Assembly (NCBI GenBank): GCA_034509425.1
Contig: JAVTVJ010000040.1
Location: forward strand, 9,656,402 to 9,720,401
From: Eopsaltria australis
Lineage: Eukaryota > Chordata > Aves > Passeriformes > Petroicidae
Length of the DNA stretch: 64,000 nt
Direction of reading: 5' to 3'
Shown here piece after piece: positions 25,730-45,775 of the stretch. The translations under genes were made by a program, and so were the position numbers. Within the stretch, counting starts at the first letter, position 1; every line of letters begins with the position of its first letter. A model generated the notes under the pieces. That model saw only the letters and a program-made list of their open reading frames with translations. It searched no databases and had not been told where the DNA came from.

Positions 25730-27309
25730 GTGAGTGAGGGTCCCGCCGTCCCCCTCGCTCCCCGGGCGCGGCCAGTCTCCGGTCCCCTCCCCGGCGCCGT
25801 CCTCCCGCTGCGGAAGGGGCCGCCGAGGCTTCCCAGGTGCGCCGGTATGCCGGGACCCCCCCAGTGTGCCTGGCCAGGGGTTCTGTGCTCCCGTGGATGC
25901 TGTAGCGGCTGGCACCAGCGAACACAGGCGGTCTGGCTGGCAGCAGGGGTGCCAGCTTACTTCTGCCGGCCCTGGTCCTGGATGCCTTACTGTGGAGTTT
26001 TAGTTAAACGGGATAGATTTATTCAGGACTCTAAAGTTTCGCCGCCCATTTTGCCACCCACTTTAGTGTGGGTGGCAAACATAGTGGTCAAGAGGGAACT
26101 GCTAATTCTGATGTTTCTTTCAGATCTCTATTTCTCTATGCCCCTGCTTTCACCCTCTGGCACTAAACTGAGCCGTTGTGTATATAATGACCATACTAGT
26201 CTTAATAATTTGCTAAATTTACAGCTCTGTGAGCTGTAAGGATAAACAAATTTTTTTTTCTTAACATAGGCTAGTGGTATTGCACTCATGGATATGCAGC
26301 ATTTCATTTGTGACCTGTGCCTGTTACCCAGGAAGCAGCATTCAGTTATTGTATAACAAAGTTGGAAGGAAGTTTTTCTTCTGTGAAAATCACATAGTAA
26401 AATTATTTCAGGTGTACCTTTCATCTTTCTGGGGTTCCTGTGAAAGTAGGGTGGGTGTGATCTACGATAGCTTGCTTTAATAACGGGCTCAGTAGTCTCT
26501 ATATACTACAGCGTTGTTTGACTCTCAGAATCACGCAAGAATATTGCTGCTGTTTTTTCCTTGGTCTCCTGGTAAGTTCTCTACAGGAATGAAGTTGCTT
26601 CATGTAGGTCCATAACAAATTTGATGAGGCAAACTTGTAGAGTCTGGACCTAACAGGCATCCAAGACTGCTGGAACAGTCTCTGTGCTTTTTTTTTGTAC
26701 ATTAACATCTTTCTCTTTCAGTAATAATTACCCTGTTTTCCTTTAAAAGTTTGTGTGGAAGTGGAGTTAGTTTTGTGTAGCAGCTTTTATAGGTACAACA
26801 GCCTGTGTCTCAGGTTTTCAGAGTAGCTTGCTAGATACTGGTTTCTTCATAATTATCCTACTGGGCTTGAGTCTCCTGGGCATAGTTCAGGGACCTTAAA
26901 ATCTACAATGTTTCCATGGAGCACCAGGGCACTTTCTGCTGTGTTCTGGTAGTATTGTGCTTACTTTGGCTTTCACTGTAGCAAGCACTAGAAATTTTCA
27001 GAAGACAGTATCTTTCAGGAGATTGCCTTTATCTCTTTCTATGAATTTGGCGATCATAAAAATTTTTGTTTCTGTAAGTCTAGTTGTTCCACCTCCCTTT
27101 ATGCATTTAACTGTTCTGAAGTGAAGGTATGAATGTTGTTTTTGCAACACTTACTAGTAGCCTGGGGTCAAATCACGTGTTTTGGGAGAAATGGCGTTTC
27201 TCACCCAAGGAAGAAAGTTTAAGTGGGTAAGAGTTTATCTGTCGTAAAAAGGGGCCCAGTGATGGCTCATAGAAGTGAGTAGCACATCTGCTGTGTTAGA
27301 CATAGCCCT

Positions 27310-27455
27310 GTGAATGAATTAAGTGCTATACAAATCTTTAATCCTCACAACACCCTTGGGGAGGTTGTTAGCAAGGATTATATTGCTGTTTTACATATGG
27401 GAAATGTGGAGCTGCATAGTGTGTAATTGGTGTAACTAGAGTTAGCATTCTAAGG
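27310..27455 (-). repeat. ancient MIR/L2-type retroposon relic
   Basis: The + strand shows the reversed tail shared by MIR and L2 elements. In order it reads AAGTGCTATACAAATC, AATCCTCACAACACCC, GGGGAGG, then TTTTACATATGGGAAATGTGGAGC, here quoted as part of one block. These elements predate the split of birds and mammals. Surviving copies in bird introns are few and strongly decayed. Ends are approximate and the split between MIR and L2 cannot be decided by eye. Confidence 0.6.
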
Positions 27456-30400
27456 TTTAGTGCTCGGAGCTTGACTGTGTCCCATGCATGTGCCTGGCAC
27501 TTGCAGAAACAGGACTGTAGGCACAAAAATGTATCTAGAGACAATGCCTAAGTAGAAATTAGTTTAATGCAGTTGTTGCATTGTTCTCAACCCAGTATCT
27601 TTGTACAGATAACAAAATTCATGTGATAGAAGCAAGAGAACTCTGATAAAGTGTTGTCTCCATGAAAAAATCTGGTGACAGCTGGCATAGTATTTTGAGT
27701 GTACCTGTCCTACCAGAAGTTCTCGTAGGCAATGGGGGATACTCGAGTGCTGAACACTGTCTAAATGTCATTGCACAGAGGAAGAAGTAAGACCAACTTT
27801 ACAAGAAAACGGATTTGAGATCGTACTTACACCTTGCTTTTCTGCGCTGTGGGTGTTGACCTCTTACTCGTGATGCAGTTTCAGCACAAACAGTCAACTT
27901 CATAGTCATAACAAAACACACATCCTGACTGAGGATTTTCTGAGCTCTCACTTTAGACTCAGAAGTTTTCAAGGATTTTAAGTGGCTGTAATATCTCAAA
28001 ATGATAAAATTTATGCTTGGCAAACTTCAGATGTTTCAAAATGGAGTGTTAAGAGATCTGCACTGGAAACTCAAATGCTTTTATAATCATAGCTTTGCTG
28101 TTGTATTATCAAGGCTGTCTTGTCAGCAGATAGCAGTCCCACTCTGCCACTGGTTTATTAATAGATATTGAAGTTCTGGAATACTTGCAGGCCCAGAGAC
28201 CTTGCTAATAAATGTGAAATCTGTAAGTGCACTTTCATTTAGGTTTGTCTGATCTCTACTGGATACAAACAAGAATATATCATATTTTGCTTTAGCTACC
28301 ATGCACATGACTAACAGTACTGTAGTGTTTCTTCCCACCAGTCAAACGCCTCCAGATTCAGGCTGCCTTTTTGTTATTCCATGTGCTTAAAATGAAGTAA
28401 AATATAGAGACAATTATTATGAAAGAGTTGGAGTCAAATCAAAATTGATGTGACACAGCAGGAGCATCTTCAAAACTACAAGGGGAGAAACAACATAAAA
28501 CTTGTATTAACAGAAGTATTCTCTGTTTTAAAATCTAGTTTTCGATTGTGAAAATGGCCATTTTAAGTTTTTAATGTTAGACAAATCATTAGACACTGAA
28601 AAATTAAAACTTAATCTAACTGAAATCAAGTAAACAATAAAAAGCCTAATAGCCTTATTTGAAAATCTCATCTTTAAATCTAGCCTAAACACTCCTGTCA
28701 TTTCTTCCCAAAGGAGTTTCCACATCTAAGCAACAAACAGACTTTGGTTTTTAATTGTTCTGGCCGCCTACTCCCCACCACTCTTTCCTGAAAATTCCAC
28801 AGGCTTTTGTCCATCAGGTAACTGGGTAACAGTCCCATACATGACCAAATGTAGGCCTCTTTATCACATGATGTGTGTATCCTTGGATTGCACAGCCAAA
28901 GGTACATGTCTGGTCATGTATACTGTGGCCCTGCCCAGTAACTGCCTGATGTAGACAGGTTGAAATCTAATGCCACATTTGCATAGTTGCCCATTACTTT
29001 TGGGTGGTCTGAAACTGTAAATTATTTGAAAACTGTTGTTTAATGCTCTACTGGTGTATTGGAGTTTTATTTTCAACTATCTATTTGGGCAACAGTAGTT
29101 AATTCTAAGAGAATTAGGGTAATGTTTTCTTTGAGATGAAGAGGTAAGCTTTATAAATATTTATTTTAGAAAATTTACTTAAGGTCCCAGCAACTAAAGA
29201 GATGCAACTTATGGTATGTCCGCCTATCTTAGATATTTTTGAAACAGTTATTAATTTTGTTAAATGAGTAGTGTGCTGAGAACTACACGTGTTCCTTCCA
29301 ATTCTGGAGCAAAGCAGTTCAGAGGCGAGAGAATGAGCAATACAGCAAGTCAACTGGGTGTTGTTCCCCTTTATATAGTTAACATTTTTAAAGTTAGTGA
29401 GATGCAGTGACTGATTATGTCCATTAAAAAGGTAAAGCAGATTTGCGTAAGCTGCTGTTGAACATGGAGCTGTTACTGCCTCTATTGTTTCTGTGTGCTG
29501 AGGGATCATCTCCAGTTGTAGAATACCATTCTGAAAAATTGGGAGAGACTTGGGCAGGAACCATATGTGATTTGAAATCTGAACAGTGTTCTTGGATATC
29601 TGACATGAGTGCAGAAGGACTGGTTCTCAAGAACGAAGGGTGGTAGTTAGAAATCCATTTGAAGTCAGTCAAATTTCTTAGCCTTTTTCAGTTAGACTTC
29701 AAGGTGCAAAGCTGGGTATTCAAAAACAAAGGCAAAAAATAAGTACATGGTGAAAACATATGCCAGTATTTTCTCTGATTTTACTCTAAATACATTTCTG
29801 AATTAATTCAAATAACTACTTAAATTTAGTTTATTTAAACCAATGGAAGATTCTCGTCATTCATTTGCCTAAGAAAATGGCTGAAGTGTCAGCTGGGATG
29901 TGGATTTATAGCAGAAGTTATGCAACATCAATTCCACTTGGATGAAATTTACTGTGCAGTAAGTTAGAAGATGGCTAATAAGGTAGTTAAACTGTTAATG
30001 TGGTACTTTACACTCATTTCTACACGTGCAGTTATATTCAATGAATCGAGTTTGTGTCGTGTAAAAGAGACTCCTACTTCATTCTTGTGAAGAACACATG
30101 GGAAAGAAACCTCACAGATCTTCCTACTCCCGTGATGAAAGCAAGATCCATATTCATGAAATAATAATAAAGCTCTACGTCTAATACCTTTCTGCAAGGA
30201 AAAAAACTATAACAACAGAGCAAGTTTCATGTGTCCCTTGTTTGTTCCACCCCGTGGATTGTAGCAGCATTTAACTGGTTGCAGAACACTTACTTGTTTT
30301 TTGTTTTGCTTTGGTTTTTTCCCAAAGGCTGGTGATTTTAGACAGTGCCAGCCCAGAAAGCCCAACTCTAACATGTTAGAGTCCTGGCCCCTGAGTGCCT

Positions 30401-30732
30401 CATTACCCAACATTTTGTTTCTAAAACAATAATCCACTCTCTGGGCTGCTCTAACAGAACAAATTGATTCATATAAGAGCATTGGACGGTTGTTTTGTTA
30501 ATGTTTTTAAACTGCTGGTATTTAAAATTAATTCAGTTCTCAAGACAGATGTAGAAAAACCTATCTTCGTGTAAAAGCTTTTCGGTATGTAATAAGCCAG
30601 AATGAAAGTATAACTTGATAAACTATTATCTTTGAGATGCATGCATTTCTTGGAATGACTTGAGCTCTCAAAATGCAGAGCGGGTTGGTTGCATGTTCAG
30701 AGCAAAGGAATAATTTCCGGAAACATAATTTG

Positions 30733-30862
30733 TAAGGCCAGACCGGATGAGGTTCTGAGTAACCTGGTCCAGTGGAAGGTGTCCTTGCCCATGACAACAA
30801 GGTTGGAACTAGATGATCTTTAAGGTCCCTTCCAACCCAAACCATTCTATGATTCTATAATT
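30733..30862 (+). mobile_element. CR1 LINE 3' end
   Basis: Sense-strand CR1 terminus: GGTTGGAACTAGATGATC, TTTAAGGTCCCTTCCAACCC, AAACCATTCTATGATTCTAT. The final ATTCTATG repeats are the usual CR1 3' microsatellite. Only about 130 bp are present, which is typical 5' truncation. The element lies in MAP3K7 intron 1 in the gene's sense direction. Confidence 0.9.
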
Positions 30863-33800
30863 TCAGGAATGTGTAGTTTGATTCTTCATAAATATGTTCT
30901 AAAGAAGCTGAAAAGAGAGTTAGTTCTCAAAACAGAGCTAAATTCAGATGGACAGGTCACTGAATGAACACTGTACAGTGTTACACAGCTCTAACAGATG
31001 AAACCCTAGATAGGGATCAACTGTATGAGTTTGTGTCAAGCAGAACTTGCCTATATTTATTAAGAATATAAGTTGATATTAATAACCAGTTTCTTTCAGG
31101 AAGAAATACTTGTTCCCTATGGTGTTTTGCATAACTTCCAAGTTGAAACTTGGAAACTAAATCTAAACTAAATAACTTCATTTACTTAAAATTAGTGGGA
31201 TTGCTTACAGGGCTTTTCAGGGTGAGGGAGTGGAGAGGATTTGGAGGTTTCTTTCTTCATTGCTGTATGAATCCCAGAAAGGAAAAGCAACATTTAGAGC
31301 TGGGCTCACACTAGTACAAATAAACTTAACCAGTCAAAGAATATAGCTGTAAGAATTGGCAGATAGATCCAAACTCCTTCCTAAAAATGCTGCCAGGGTA
31401 TTGGCTGCAGTAATTTGTGGCACGGGGCCGATTTGCTTCAACCTACTTAATAAAGCAAAGCACACTCAGAGGAACCAAACCTGGAATTTGAGGCTAGTTG
31501 AATGAATGATAGAAGGTGTAGGCATATATTTTTAGAAACTCTAAACTGTTGTTCATGGCTTCTTTTGGCGCTTTTTTTTTCAATTTAAGCTCCATGTGTC
31601 ATACGGGCAGATATGTGAAAAACTGAAAATATTAGTATACTTTATTGGTACTACTAGATCTCTGATAGAGAGAGTAAAAGCAACTGAATTTTAAAATGTG
31701 ATTCTGGTTTGTGTTTTTATAAAGCATTATAGAATATTTTTTTCCACTCTGTCTTATGTAATGTTGGAGCTTGAGAGATCCAAAAGCTCAGTTTGCATAC
31801 ATACCATTTCATTAGCAAATACACCAGTAAACAAAGTGACATAGATGTTAAAGATAACTTAAAGCCTGCTGTCACTTGGAAGCGTGGGTTTTGTTGGGTT
31901 TCTGTTGTTGGATTTTTGTAACTGCTTGTCTTGCTTCCCAAAATTGTAAACAAGCATGTCATGCAGTAGATACTGCAAATTATGAAGTCAGTTCTCCAAA
32001 GAATACTACATCTGCTAACCAGGGAGCTATTATATTTTATTGCTGTCTTATATATCCAGCAAGTTTTTTTTTAGAAAGAAAAGCACTAGGTATCCAGCAT
32101 GCAGAACTACCTTACATGGAAACTTTATTGATGGAGAGAAAAACCTTGCATTTTTATGTTTTTGAGTTAATAGAAAACCTGTGCAGTTAATGCAAAGTTG
32201 AAATTAATTCTTCCAAAGTTTTGACATTTGTTAGGGGATTATGGTACATCTGAATAAATAGAGATGCATTTTTCTTGTTTTACTGGGGGAGGGGAAATTA
32301 TTGGTCACATCCCTTAGGACAAAATACATCCTTAAAGTCTTAACATATCTGCGGTCTCTATTTCCTGCATGATTTCTAGTCTACATAACTTACCAGTCAG
32401 TATAGTCTACATACTTACAAGTCAGTATCATGTATCTTTGTTTATGTACAGCATTTGATACTATTTGTACACAGAGACAGAGGTAATGCTTGTTCCAGGG
32501 TTCTTGTATGGTTCATATTCTTTAAATAAGACTCTAAATACATTATCTGGAAAACATGCAAGTGGCACTGTCCTTCACCATGCCACTTTGTCTTACAGTA
32601 AAATGTAACTTTTTACTGGTATGAATTTTAGAGGTACAAGAATAAATTTTAATACACTTTTCAATCTTTGAATCTCTTAAAGTATTACTCCCAGTTTAAA
32701 ATGTTTTTGTGCCATGTACCAAGTGGTTTTCTGACAAACTTAATTCTCTTCTGTGAGAAAGACTAAGAACAAGTGTGCTTCTACCTATTTCTAAATGTCT
32801 CATCTGCCCTATATTTTCCTTTTTTCTCCTAGAAGATATTTAGAGGAACAAAATCTTTTACCAAAAGAATGCGTTTATTTTTAGATCATTTTCCAAATAT
32901 ACACAGTGCTGCAGATCAACTGCTGTTTATTGATTTGTTGTGTCAATAATTCCATTAACTGTGCTTCATATAATTCCGAATATGCGCTATTGCCCAAACA
33001 TATGGTGTGGCACCAACAGCAGGGGACAAGCAGGAATGAGCATGAAGAAACTAAAGTTCAGGCAGTGCCTCCCTCTTGTGATATTAAGTTACTTAGTTCC
33101 AGCATGCAGTGCTGAAGGAAACTACATAGTGTTTAAAACATTCTGACAATATCTAAGACTTATTCCTTTAAAGAATAAATTTAAGGGAAAAACATGATAT
33201 GTAAATGGACTCCACCACAAGCTGCATTCTGTCGATTATAAAGGGGTTTTTGCTGTAAGTCAAGTACTTTTTCCAGCTTAAGTAGGAAAAACAGGCTGAG
33301 TTTTCACATATGGGAAACTTCAATTTGTATCAGATCTGTCATTGTTTCTTATGGTTGCTCCTTTCATGTGCTGTCCAAGAGCCTGAGCTACTTTAATGGA
33401 GGATCGGCTCTTCTGTTTTCCCTGTATCCTAGGTAAATATTCACTACATTCATGTCCTCTTCTCAAATTCAACCCTCTGCCTAAGCAGGCACCAAGTCGC
33501 TGGTAAATTGTTATGAAACCTTGACTGCATAATCATTTGTCAAACTATTTTCACCAACAATAAAATTTTCATACCTGATGGTCTCACAGCTTTCTATTAT
33601 GTAATTAAGGTTTAGATTGCCTGGTAAACACTTTCTCTTGGTGCTCAACACTGATTTTATTTTCTATTATTTTTTTTTCAGTCATCAGTTGGACTTCTTA
33701 AAGTGCACCTGCTTGAAATTTATTCCACTTTTCAACTAAAACACAAATACTGTGACATTCATGGCACAATGTAAAACACTACATTGGGCTGTATACTTGT

Positions 33801-36794
33801 TTCTGTGAGTTTCTTCATTTAATGGAAGCAAATGCAACAACATTGAAAAATAATGATTTGTTTAGTATGTGAACTGGAAATACATGTACCAGTTCTCAGG
33901 ATGAAACTTGCAAATAGTCATGGTTCGATCTGCAGGGGAGCAGTATGTATTTATATTGACTTAGAAGCTGAATTTGACCATGTGGAATCAAATAGAAGAG
34001 ATACATGGGCTTTGGTTTTTTTGGTTTTTGTTTTTGGGTTTTTTTTGTTATACATGTGTAAAATAAATATATTTCGTGTATAAAAATATATGCAGTATAT
34101 ATTTCATAATCATAGTATTAAAATCATATGCCTCTTACATACCGTGTATTTGTACGTATGGACATACACAAGTCTTTTCAGCAGGGAAAGATATGACTAG
34201 CCAGAAAAAAAGTAAGCCTGACCCATCACAAACTGTTGTAAGTGATTCAGGCTAAGTAAAAAAAAAGTCAAATTCATTAAATTTTGAGACCCCTCTTTTA
34301 ACTGATGTATATACACTGTTTTCAAATAACTCTTTTTGTTTCTGTTACTGGATGAAATGTAACAGAGTTGTAGCTGAAAACTGAAAGAGTAGGAGACAAG
34401 GAACCTTTGGAAAGGTGTCACACAGGGGCTTGCACCATAAGGCCAATTGTATCTGCATAGGAGAATTCATTATATGCCCACCTCCTTCTCCCTAAGTGGA
34501 AGGGAGAGCTCTTCCCACTCACTTGGGTAACCCTGTTTGGATTCCTTCACAGTGTAGGGGAGCAACAGATGTAGAGCTGTATTGCTGCTGCCAATACGCT
34601 TCATCCTGCACAAGCTGCTCTGTGGCATCCTTCTCTCATTAACTGTCCTTAGTATTTCCCACGTGCTTGTACGGTGGATTTTTATGTGCTCACTAATCAC
34701 CATTTCTGCAAAATTCAGACTTAGGACACACACACCGACTGATGAGATTTTTCTTCTTCTGTAGTTTTGGTCATGTGCTGTGCAAAGTGGGTAGAGGCTT
34801 TGTAATGGACAATTCCTGCAGCAGTAGAAGGTTGGGGGCCTGCTAACCCCAAGAAAATTGCCAATTTTATTCAAAATGTGGTCTGAAAGAGAAAAGGAAA
34901 TAATAAGGAAGACTGTTTGGGACTTTTATGTCTTCCAGTGACTCATTGTTTCCAATTAGTTTATATGTACTATTTTTGTAGGCTGCTCAGCTATCATTTA
35001 TGTGGCTTGATGTTTCCAGCCTCACTTATGGAATGCAAGAAAATAGTTAGTGTCTGTTACATCAGGACAAAAGTCAAGGCTCTGCACTTTGGCTGGGGAA
35101 TGAGGTTACAATCAATAGGTCCCCTTTGATGGAGCAGAATGGGGCATGTTCTGTGCATCTCCTGTGGATATCCTATGGCAGACTCAGCCTGTGAACTACT
35201 GTTGTGGAAAGTAAAGGTGAGATGGCAGGAACTCCTGGAAGGTTAAGTGCCTGCTGTAATGTAAAAGAGAAAAAGAGAAAAATACTTCTTAATGGAATAA
35301 GGAAACCAGAAGAAGAAGGTGCTGTTGATCACCATGGCTGTCATGGGTTGTCTCTTATATTCACATGAAACTTTTTGAAAATATTGAGCATAATTTCCCT
35401 TTTTTGATCTTTCTTAATGCAAGATCTTTTTTTTTTTTTTTTAATTTATATTTTTCATCTCTTCAAATTGGAGCCTTGATTGCAGACTTTCTCATATCCA
35501 TCATGACAGTTTATCAGGTCTTGAGTTATGCACCAGCAGCCTTTTCCATCCCATTCCCAGGGGGAATCAGTTCCACTATTTATTTATTTGGAAAGCACAT
35601 TGTAGGAACCTAACCCAAGAATGGACTACATAAATGATAGTCAGACCCTTGTTTCTCCTCCCCTCTCCTTCTTATCTTCTCTGCCTTGCATTTTTTACAT
35701 TTGGAGCAGCTCCTTTTCCTTGTGTGCCTGTGTGTGCCTTAGGTTTCCTCCTCAACATTTTCTTTTGAGCATATGAATAACAACTCACTTGTCTATGCTT
35801 TCCTGTAGTGGCTGCAGTCACTGTTTTGGCAAAACCTTCATTTCAATTTTACATCTCGTGCACATTTTGTTATTATTCCTGTATGTTGCCATTTTTCCTC
35901 TAAGGAGCTATTAAAAGAAGTGAATTTTAAGTTAAACATCATGTGTAATTCACCAGTAACTGAAAGTGACATTCTCTCCATCCTGCTTTCATTTCCATGC
36001 TTGGTTTCAAAGAACTACTCTAAATAATGGTGCTGTAATAGCTTCTTTACAGCAAAGATTAAATATTACTTGAACGCTATAGTATGCAGAAGCTGCTACT
36101 ACTGCTTTTGAAAAGTTACAGTGATGAGTTATGACTCTTGTCTCAGGTTGGTTTTTTTTATCATAGTTTTAGGCAATGTTAATTCTAAATAAACTAGAAA
36201 GCAGATTTCAGCAGAAATAGGGAAAGCTTAGTTTATAGACACTGTGCTGCTTTAGAGGACTTGGAGGATACTTAACTGGTATCACACTCTTGAGTCATCT
36301 GTGAGGAAATGAACTGATAACTTTGAGCAGACTGAACATCTCATCCCGATTTCATCATGGTCCTGTGCAGTTGTTTGTGTATGCATTTAAATTTCAGAAG
36401 TTTTAGTTCCTGTTCTTAGCAAGAATAAACAAATACAGCAAATAGATATAATTTCATGGGTGAAACCTTAAACAATTTGCTTTCATTCCTGTCATTTTCT
36501 TCTGAGCAAATCTTGTTCTAAATAATTGAGATTATACTTTTCTGAAATACTGTTGCTGCACATTAGTAATAAAATGTTTTGTATGTGTGTTTTCCAGTTC
36601 TTCTGTAAATGGTCTCTTGAGCAAGCTTTGTGAAGACCTTATGCTTTGATGGCATAGTACTCAGTTCCTACTGCAAAACTCAAGCCTGTTTATCTTCAGT
36701 TTTCTAAATTAAATTTCTTTTCTGTTTGTGAAGTCCTGCACAGCAAATGAAACCATTTCAAGTTTTAACTCTAGTATTTTATATTTTGTTCTAG

Positions 36795-38417
<1,623 letters not shown>

Positions 38418-38483
38418 CTTCGACAACTGTCACGAGTAAACCATCCCAATATTGTCAAGTTATATGGAGCCTGTCTAAACCCA
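38418..38483 (+). CDS. MAP3K7: MAP3K7 exon 3 (alpha-C helix and beta-4)
   Basis: A 22-codon, phase 0-0 exon encoding [20 protein letters not shown] followed by NP. This is the end of the alpha-C helix and the following strand of the kinase N-lobe. It is identical or nearly so to the vertebrate TAK1 sequence as I know it. The splice sites are ATTGCAG and GTAAGT. No breaks. Confidence 0.97.
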
Positions 38484-39380
38484 GTAAGTTATAGCTTTTA
38501 TCAGTATGACAAAAGGTGACTAGCTTAACATATGCAAGCATCAATGTACAGAACATGTATTTTATATTAAAGATGTATATTTGATATATTTTTTATATTT
38601 TAGCCATAATAAGGAAATATACAGATTTGTAGGTTGGTAGATATTTTCAGGTATTTGTTTTTCCTTTCTTCTGCTATGAAAAATAAATTTTTTTTCAAGA
38701 ACATCGCAAATATATTTCTACACACCAGTTATACTACGGTTTGTCAAAATGGCATTTAGTGTATTACGTATGCAGTTACATTCATATCTACAGTCCTATT
38801 AATTGCAAATCAGCAATACAAAAAATAAATGCATTAGCAACACATGATTATAGCTTGTAAATCAGCTCCTGTTTTCATACATGCAGTTTTCAGGATTTGC
38901 TTGCTTTCTGCCACAACTGCAAACAGTCCCACAAACTCTCCAAGCAGAAGAGACAGTACTGTGACAAATGTATCCTTAGCTAATTCTTATATGGGCTATT
39001 TAATTGCTTAAAATAATGCTGCATCCCTTTTCTTTCTTAGTACTAGTGAAATTATTTTGGCATGGTATTACCTAATTTTTTTGTAAGCCACTAAAGGAAG
39101 AAAGTAAAGGACAGTTTGAAGACAGTATTTGCTTCTTAAATCCTTGAGGAGGAGGTCAGCCATTCTTTTATTTTCTAACTTACAATAAGAACTAGGCATA
39201 AAAATGATTTCTCTTACATGTAAACACATGCATTTCAAACTGACTGATATATTTTCCATTAGCTTAGGTATGGAGACTTTGCAGTTGCTCTCAAAAAACT
39301 TTCCTTTCAGTTTACAAAAGCTGTTTCCTGTCTCTGCATTGAAAATATGCCTATTTTTTTGTCCCCTTTTCCCCCCAAAG
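38484..39380 (+). other. MAP3K7: MAP3K7 intron 3
   Basis: A 0.9-kb intron with a GTAAGT donor and an acceptor preceded by a T/C-rich tract (CCCCCCAAAG). No repeat or other gene was recognised. Confidence 0.9.
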
Positions 39381-39426
39381 GTGTGTCTTGTTATGGAGTA
39401 TGCTGAAGGAGGTTCTCTGTACAATG
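39381..39426 (+). CDS. MAP3K7: MAP3K7 exon 4 (hinge)
   Basis: The 46-bp exon encodes VCLVMEYAEGGSLYN plus the first base of the next Val codon, so it ends in phase 1. MEYAEGG is the hinge that lines the adenine pocket of TAK1. The acceptor is CCAAAG and the donor GTGAGT. The split codon completes correctly with exon 5. Confidence 0.97.
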
Positions 39427-45169
<5,743 letters not shown>

Positions 45170-45775
45170 TGTGGCCGTCCGCCTGCCTCCTCGGTGGAGT
45201 GGAGGTGGCTACTAGCAAAGGCGGATGCGACTTGGGTCCTCGGGGGCCAGCCTCGTTCCCAATCGCCGAGCGACTCTTGCCCTTGCTCCCTGCTAGCTGC
45301 TTGGTAGGCAAACTCTCCCACACCTCAGGGGGTTCCTCCAACCCAGGAATGAAGAGACACAGACACGAGGTTCTGCACTCTGTGACACCGGGGATCGGAG
45401 GACCTTGATTCCCCTGGGACACGATCTTTTATTGTTCCCCCGGTGACCAATCACCGGGTAGCAGAGGGGAGGAACTGGGGAGGAGCAGGGGACAGGGAGC
45501 GAACCAGGGATAGAAGGGGGATGAGAGAGGGTTACAGACAGGGGAGTGATACAATGAACAACCGAGTAACTGAGAACTCTCTAGAAAACTGGGGGTGACT
45601 AACTCAGATGGGCAGGTGGTGCTCCCCAATGAGCCCTGGGGGTATTAGCCTGTCTCGAGCCCAGCCTCTTCTGGGCTAAACTATTGTTTGCTCTACCTCG
45701 GGGGAGCCCTCCTCCTCCCCCCAGGGCTTTCTCATTGGAATATCTTCTTCTGGGGTAACCTGCACCACTGCCACA
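45170..45775 (-). repeat. 3' LTR of the provirus
   Basis: 606 bp, delimited by TGTGGCAG at its viral 5' edge (right) and GGCCACA at its 3' edge (left). It is nearly identical to the right-hand LTR, with about 17 differences by eye. An AATAAA (minus strand, 45428-45433) probably serves polyadenylation. The last 100 bases of the env gene, including the stop, lie in its U3 part. The left outer flank is GCATTT. Confidence 0.95.
45428..45433 (-). terminator. AATAAA polyadenylation signal in the 3' LTR
   Basis: The minus strand reads AACAATAAAAGATCG here. The same word occurs at 53563-53568 in the other LTR. It is the only good AATAAA in the LTR and the natural candidate for the viral poly-A signal. 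Its function is inferred. Confidence 0.6.

Larger units (their letters stand above)
24530..25860. promoter_or_regulatory. MAP3K7: CpG island covering the MAP3K7 promoter and exon 1
   Basis: Base composition switches abruptly from AT-rich to strongly GC-rich with dense CpG. The island contains exon 1, its leader and the start of intron 1. A housekeeping CpG-island promoter fits the broad expression known for TAK1. No TATA box is evident and the transcription start cannot be placed from sequence alone. A row of GC boxes lies at 25033-25070. Confidence 0.85.
25730..36794 (+). other. MAP3K7: MAP3K7 intron 1
   Basis: An 11-kb first intron with a GTGAGT donor and a TTCTAG acceptor. The first 130 bp still belong to the CpG island. 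It contains a MIR/L2-like relic (27.3 kb) and a CR1 3' end (30.7 kb). No further exon or RNA gene was recognised. A 131-codon minus-strand open frame at 29114-29509 has no recognisable domain. Confidence 0.85.

Noticed and set aside
29114..29509. 131-codon minus-strand open frame in MAP3K7 intron 1
   Set aside because: No domain, codon bias or splice context. It is AT-rich intron with a chance opening.
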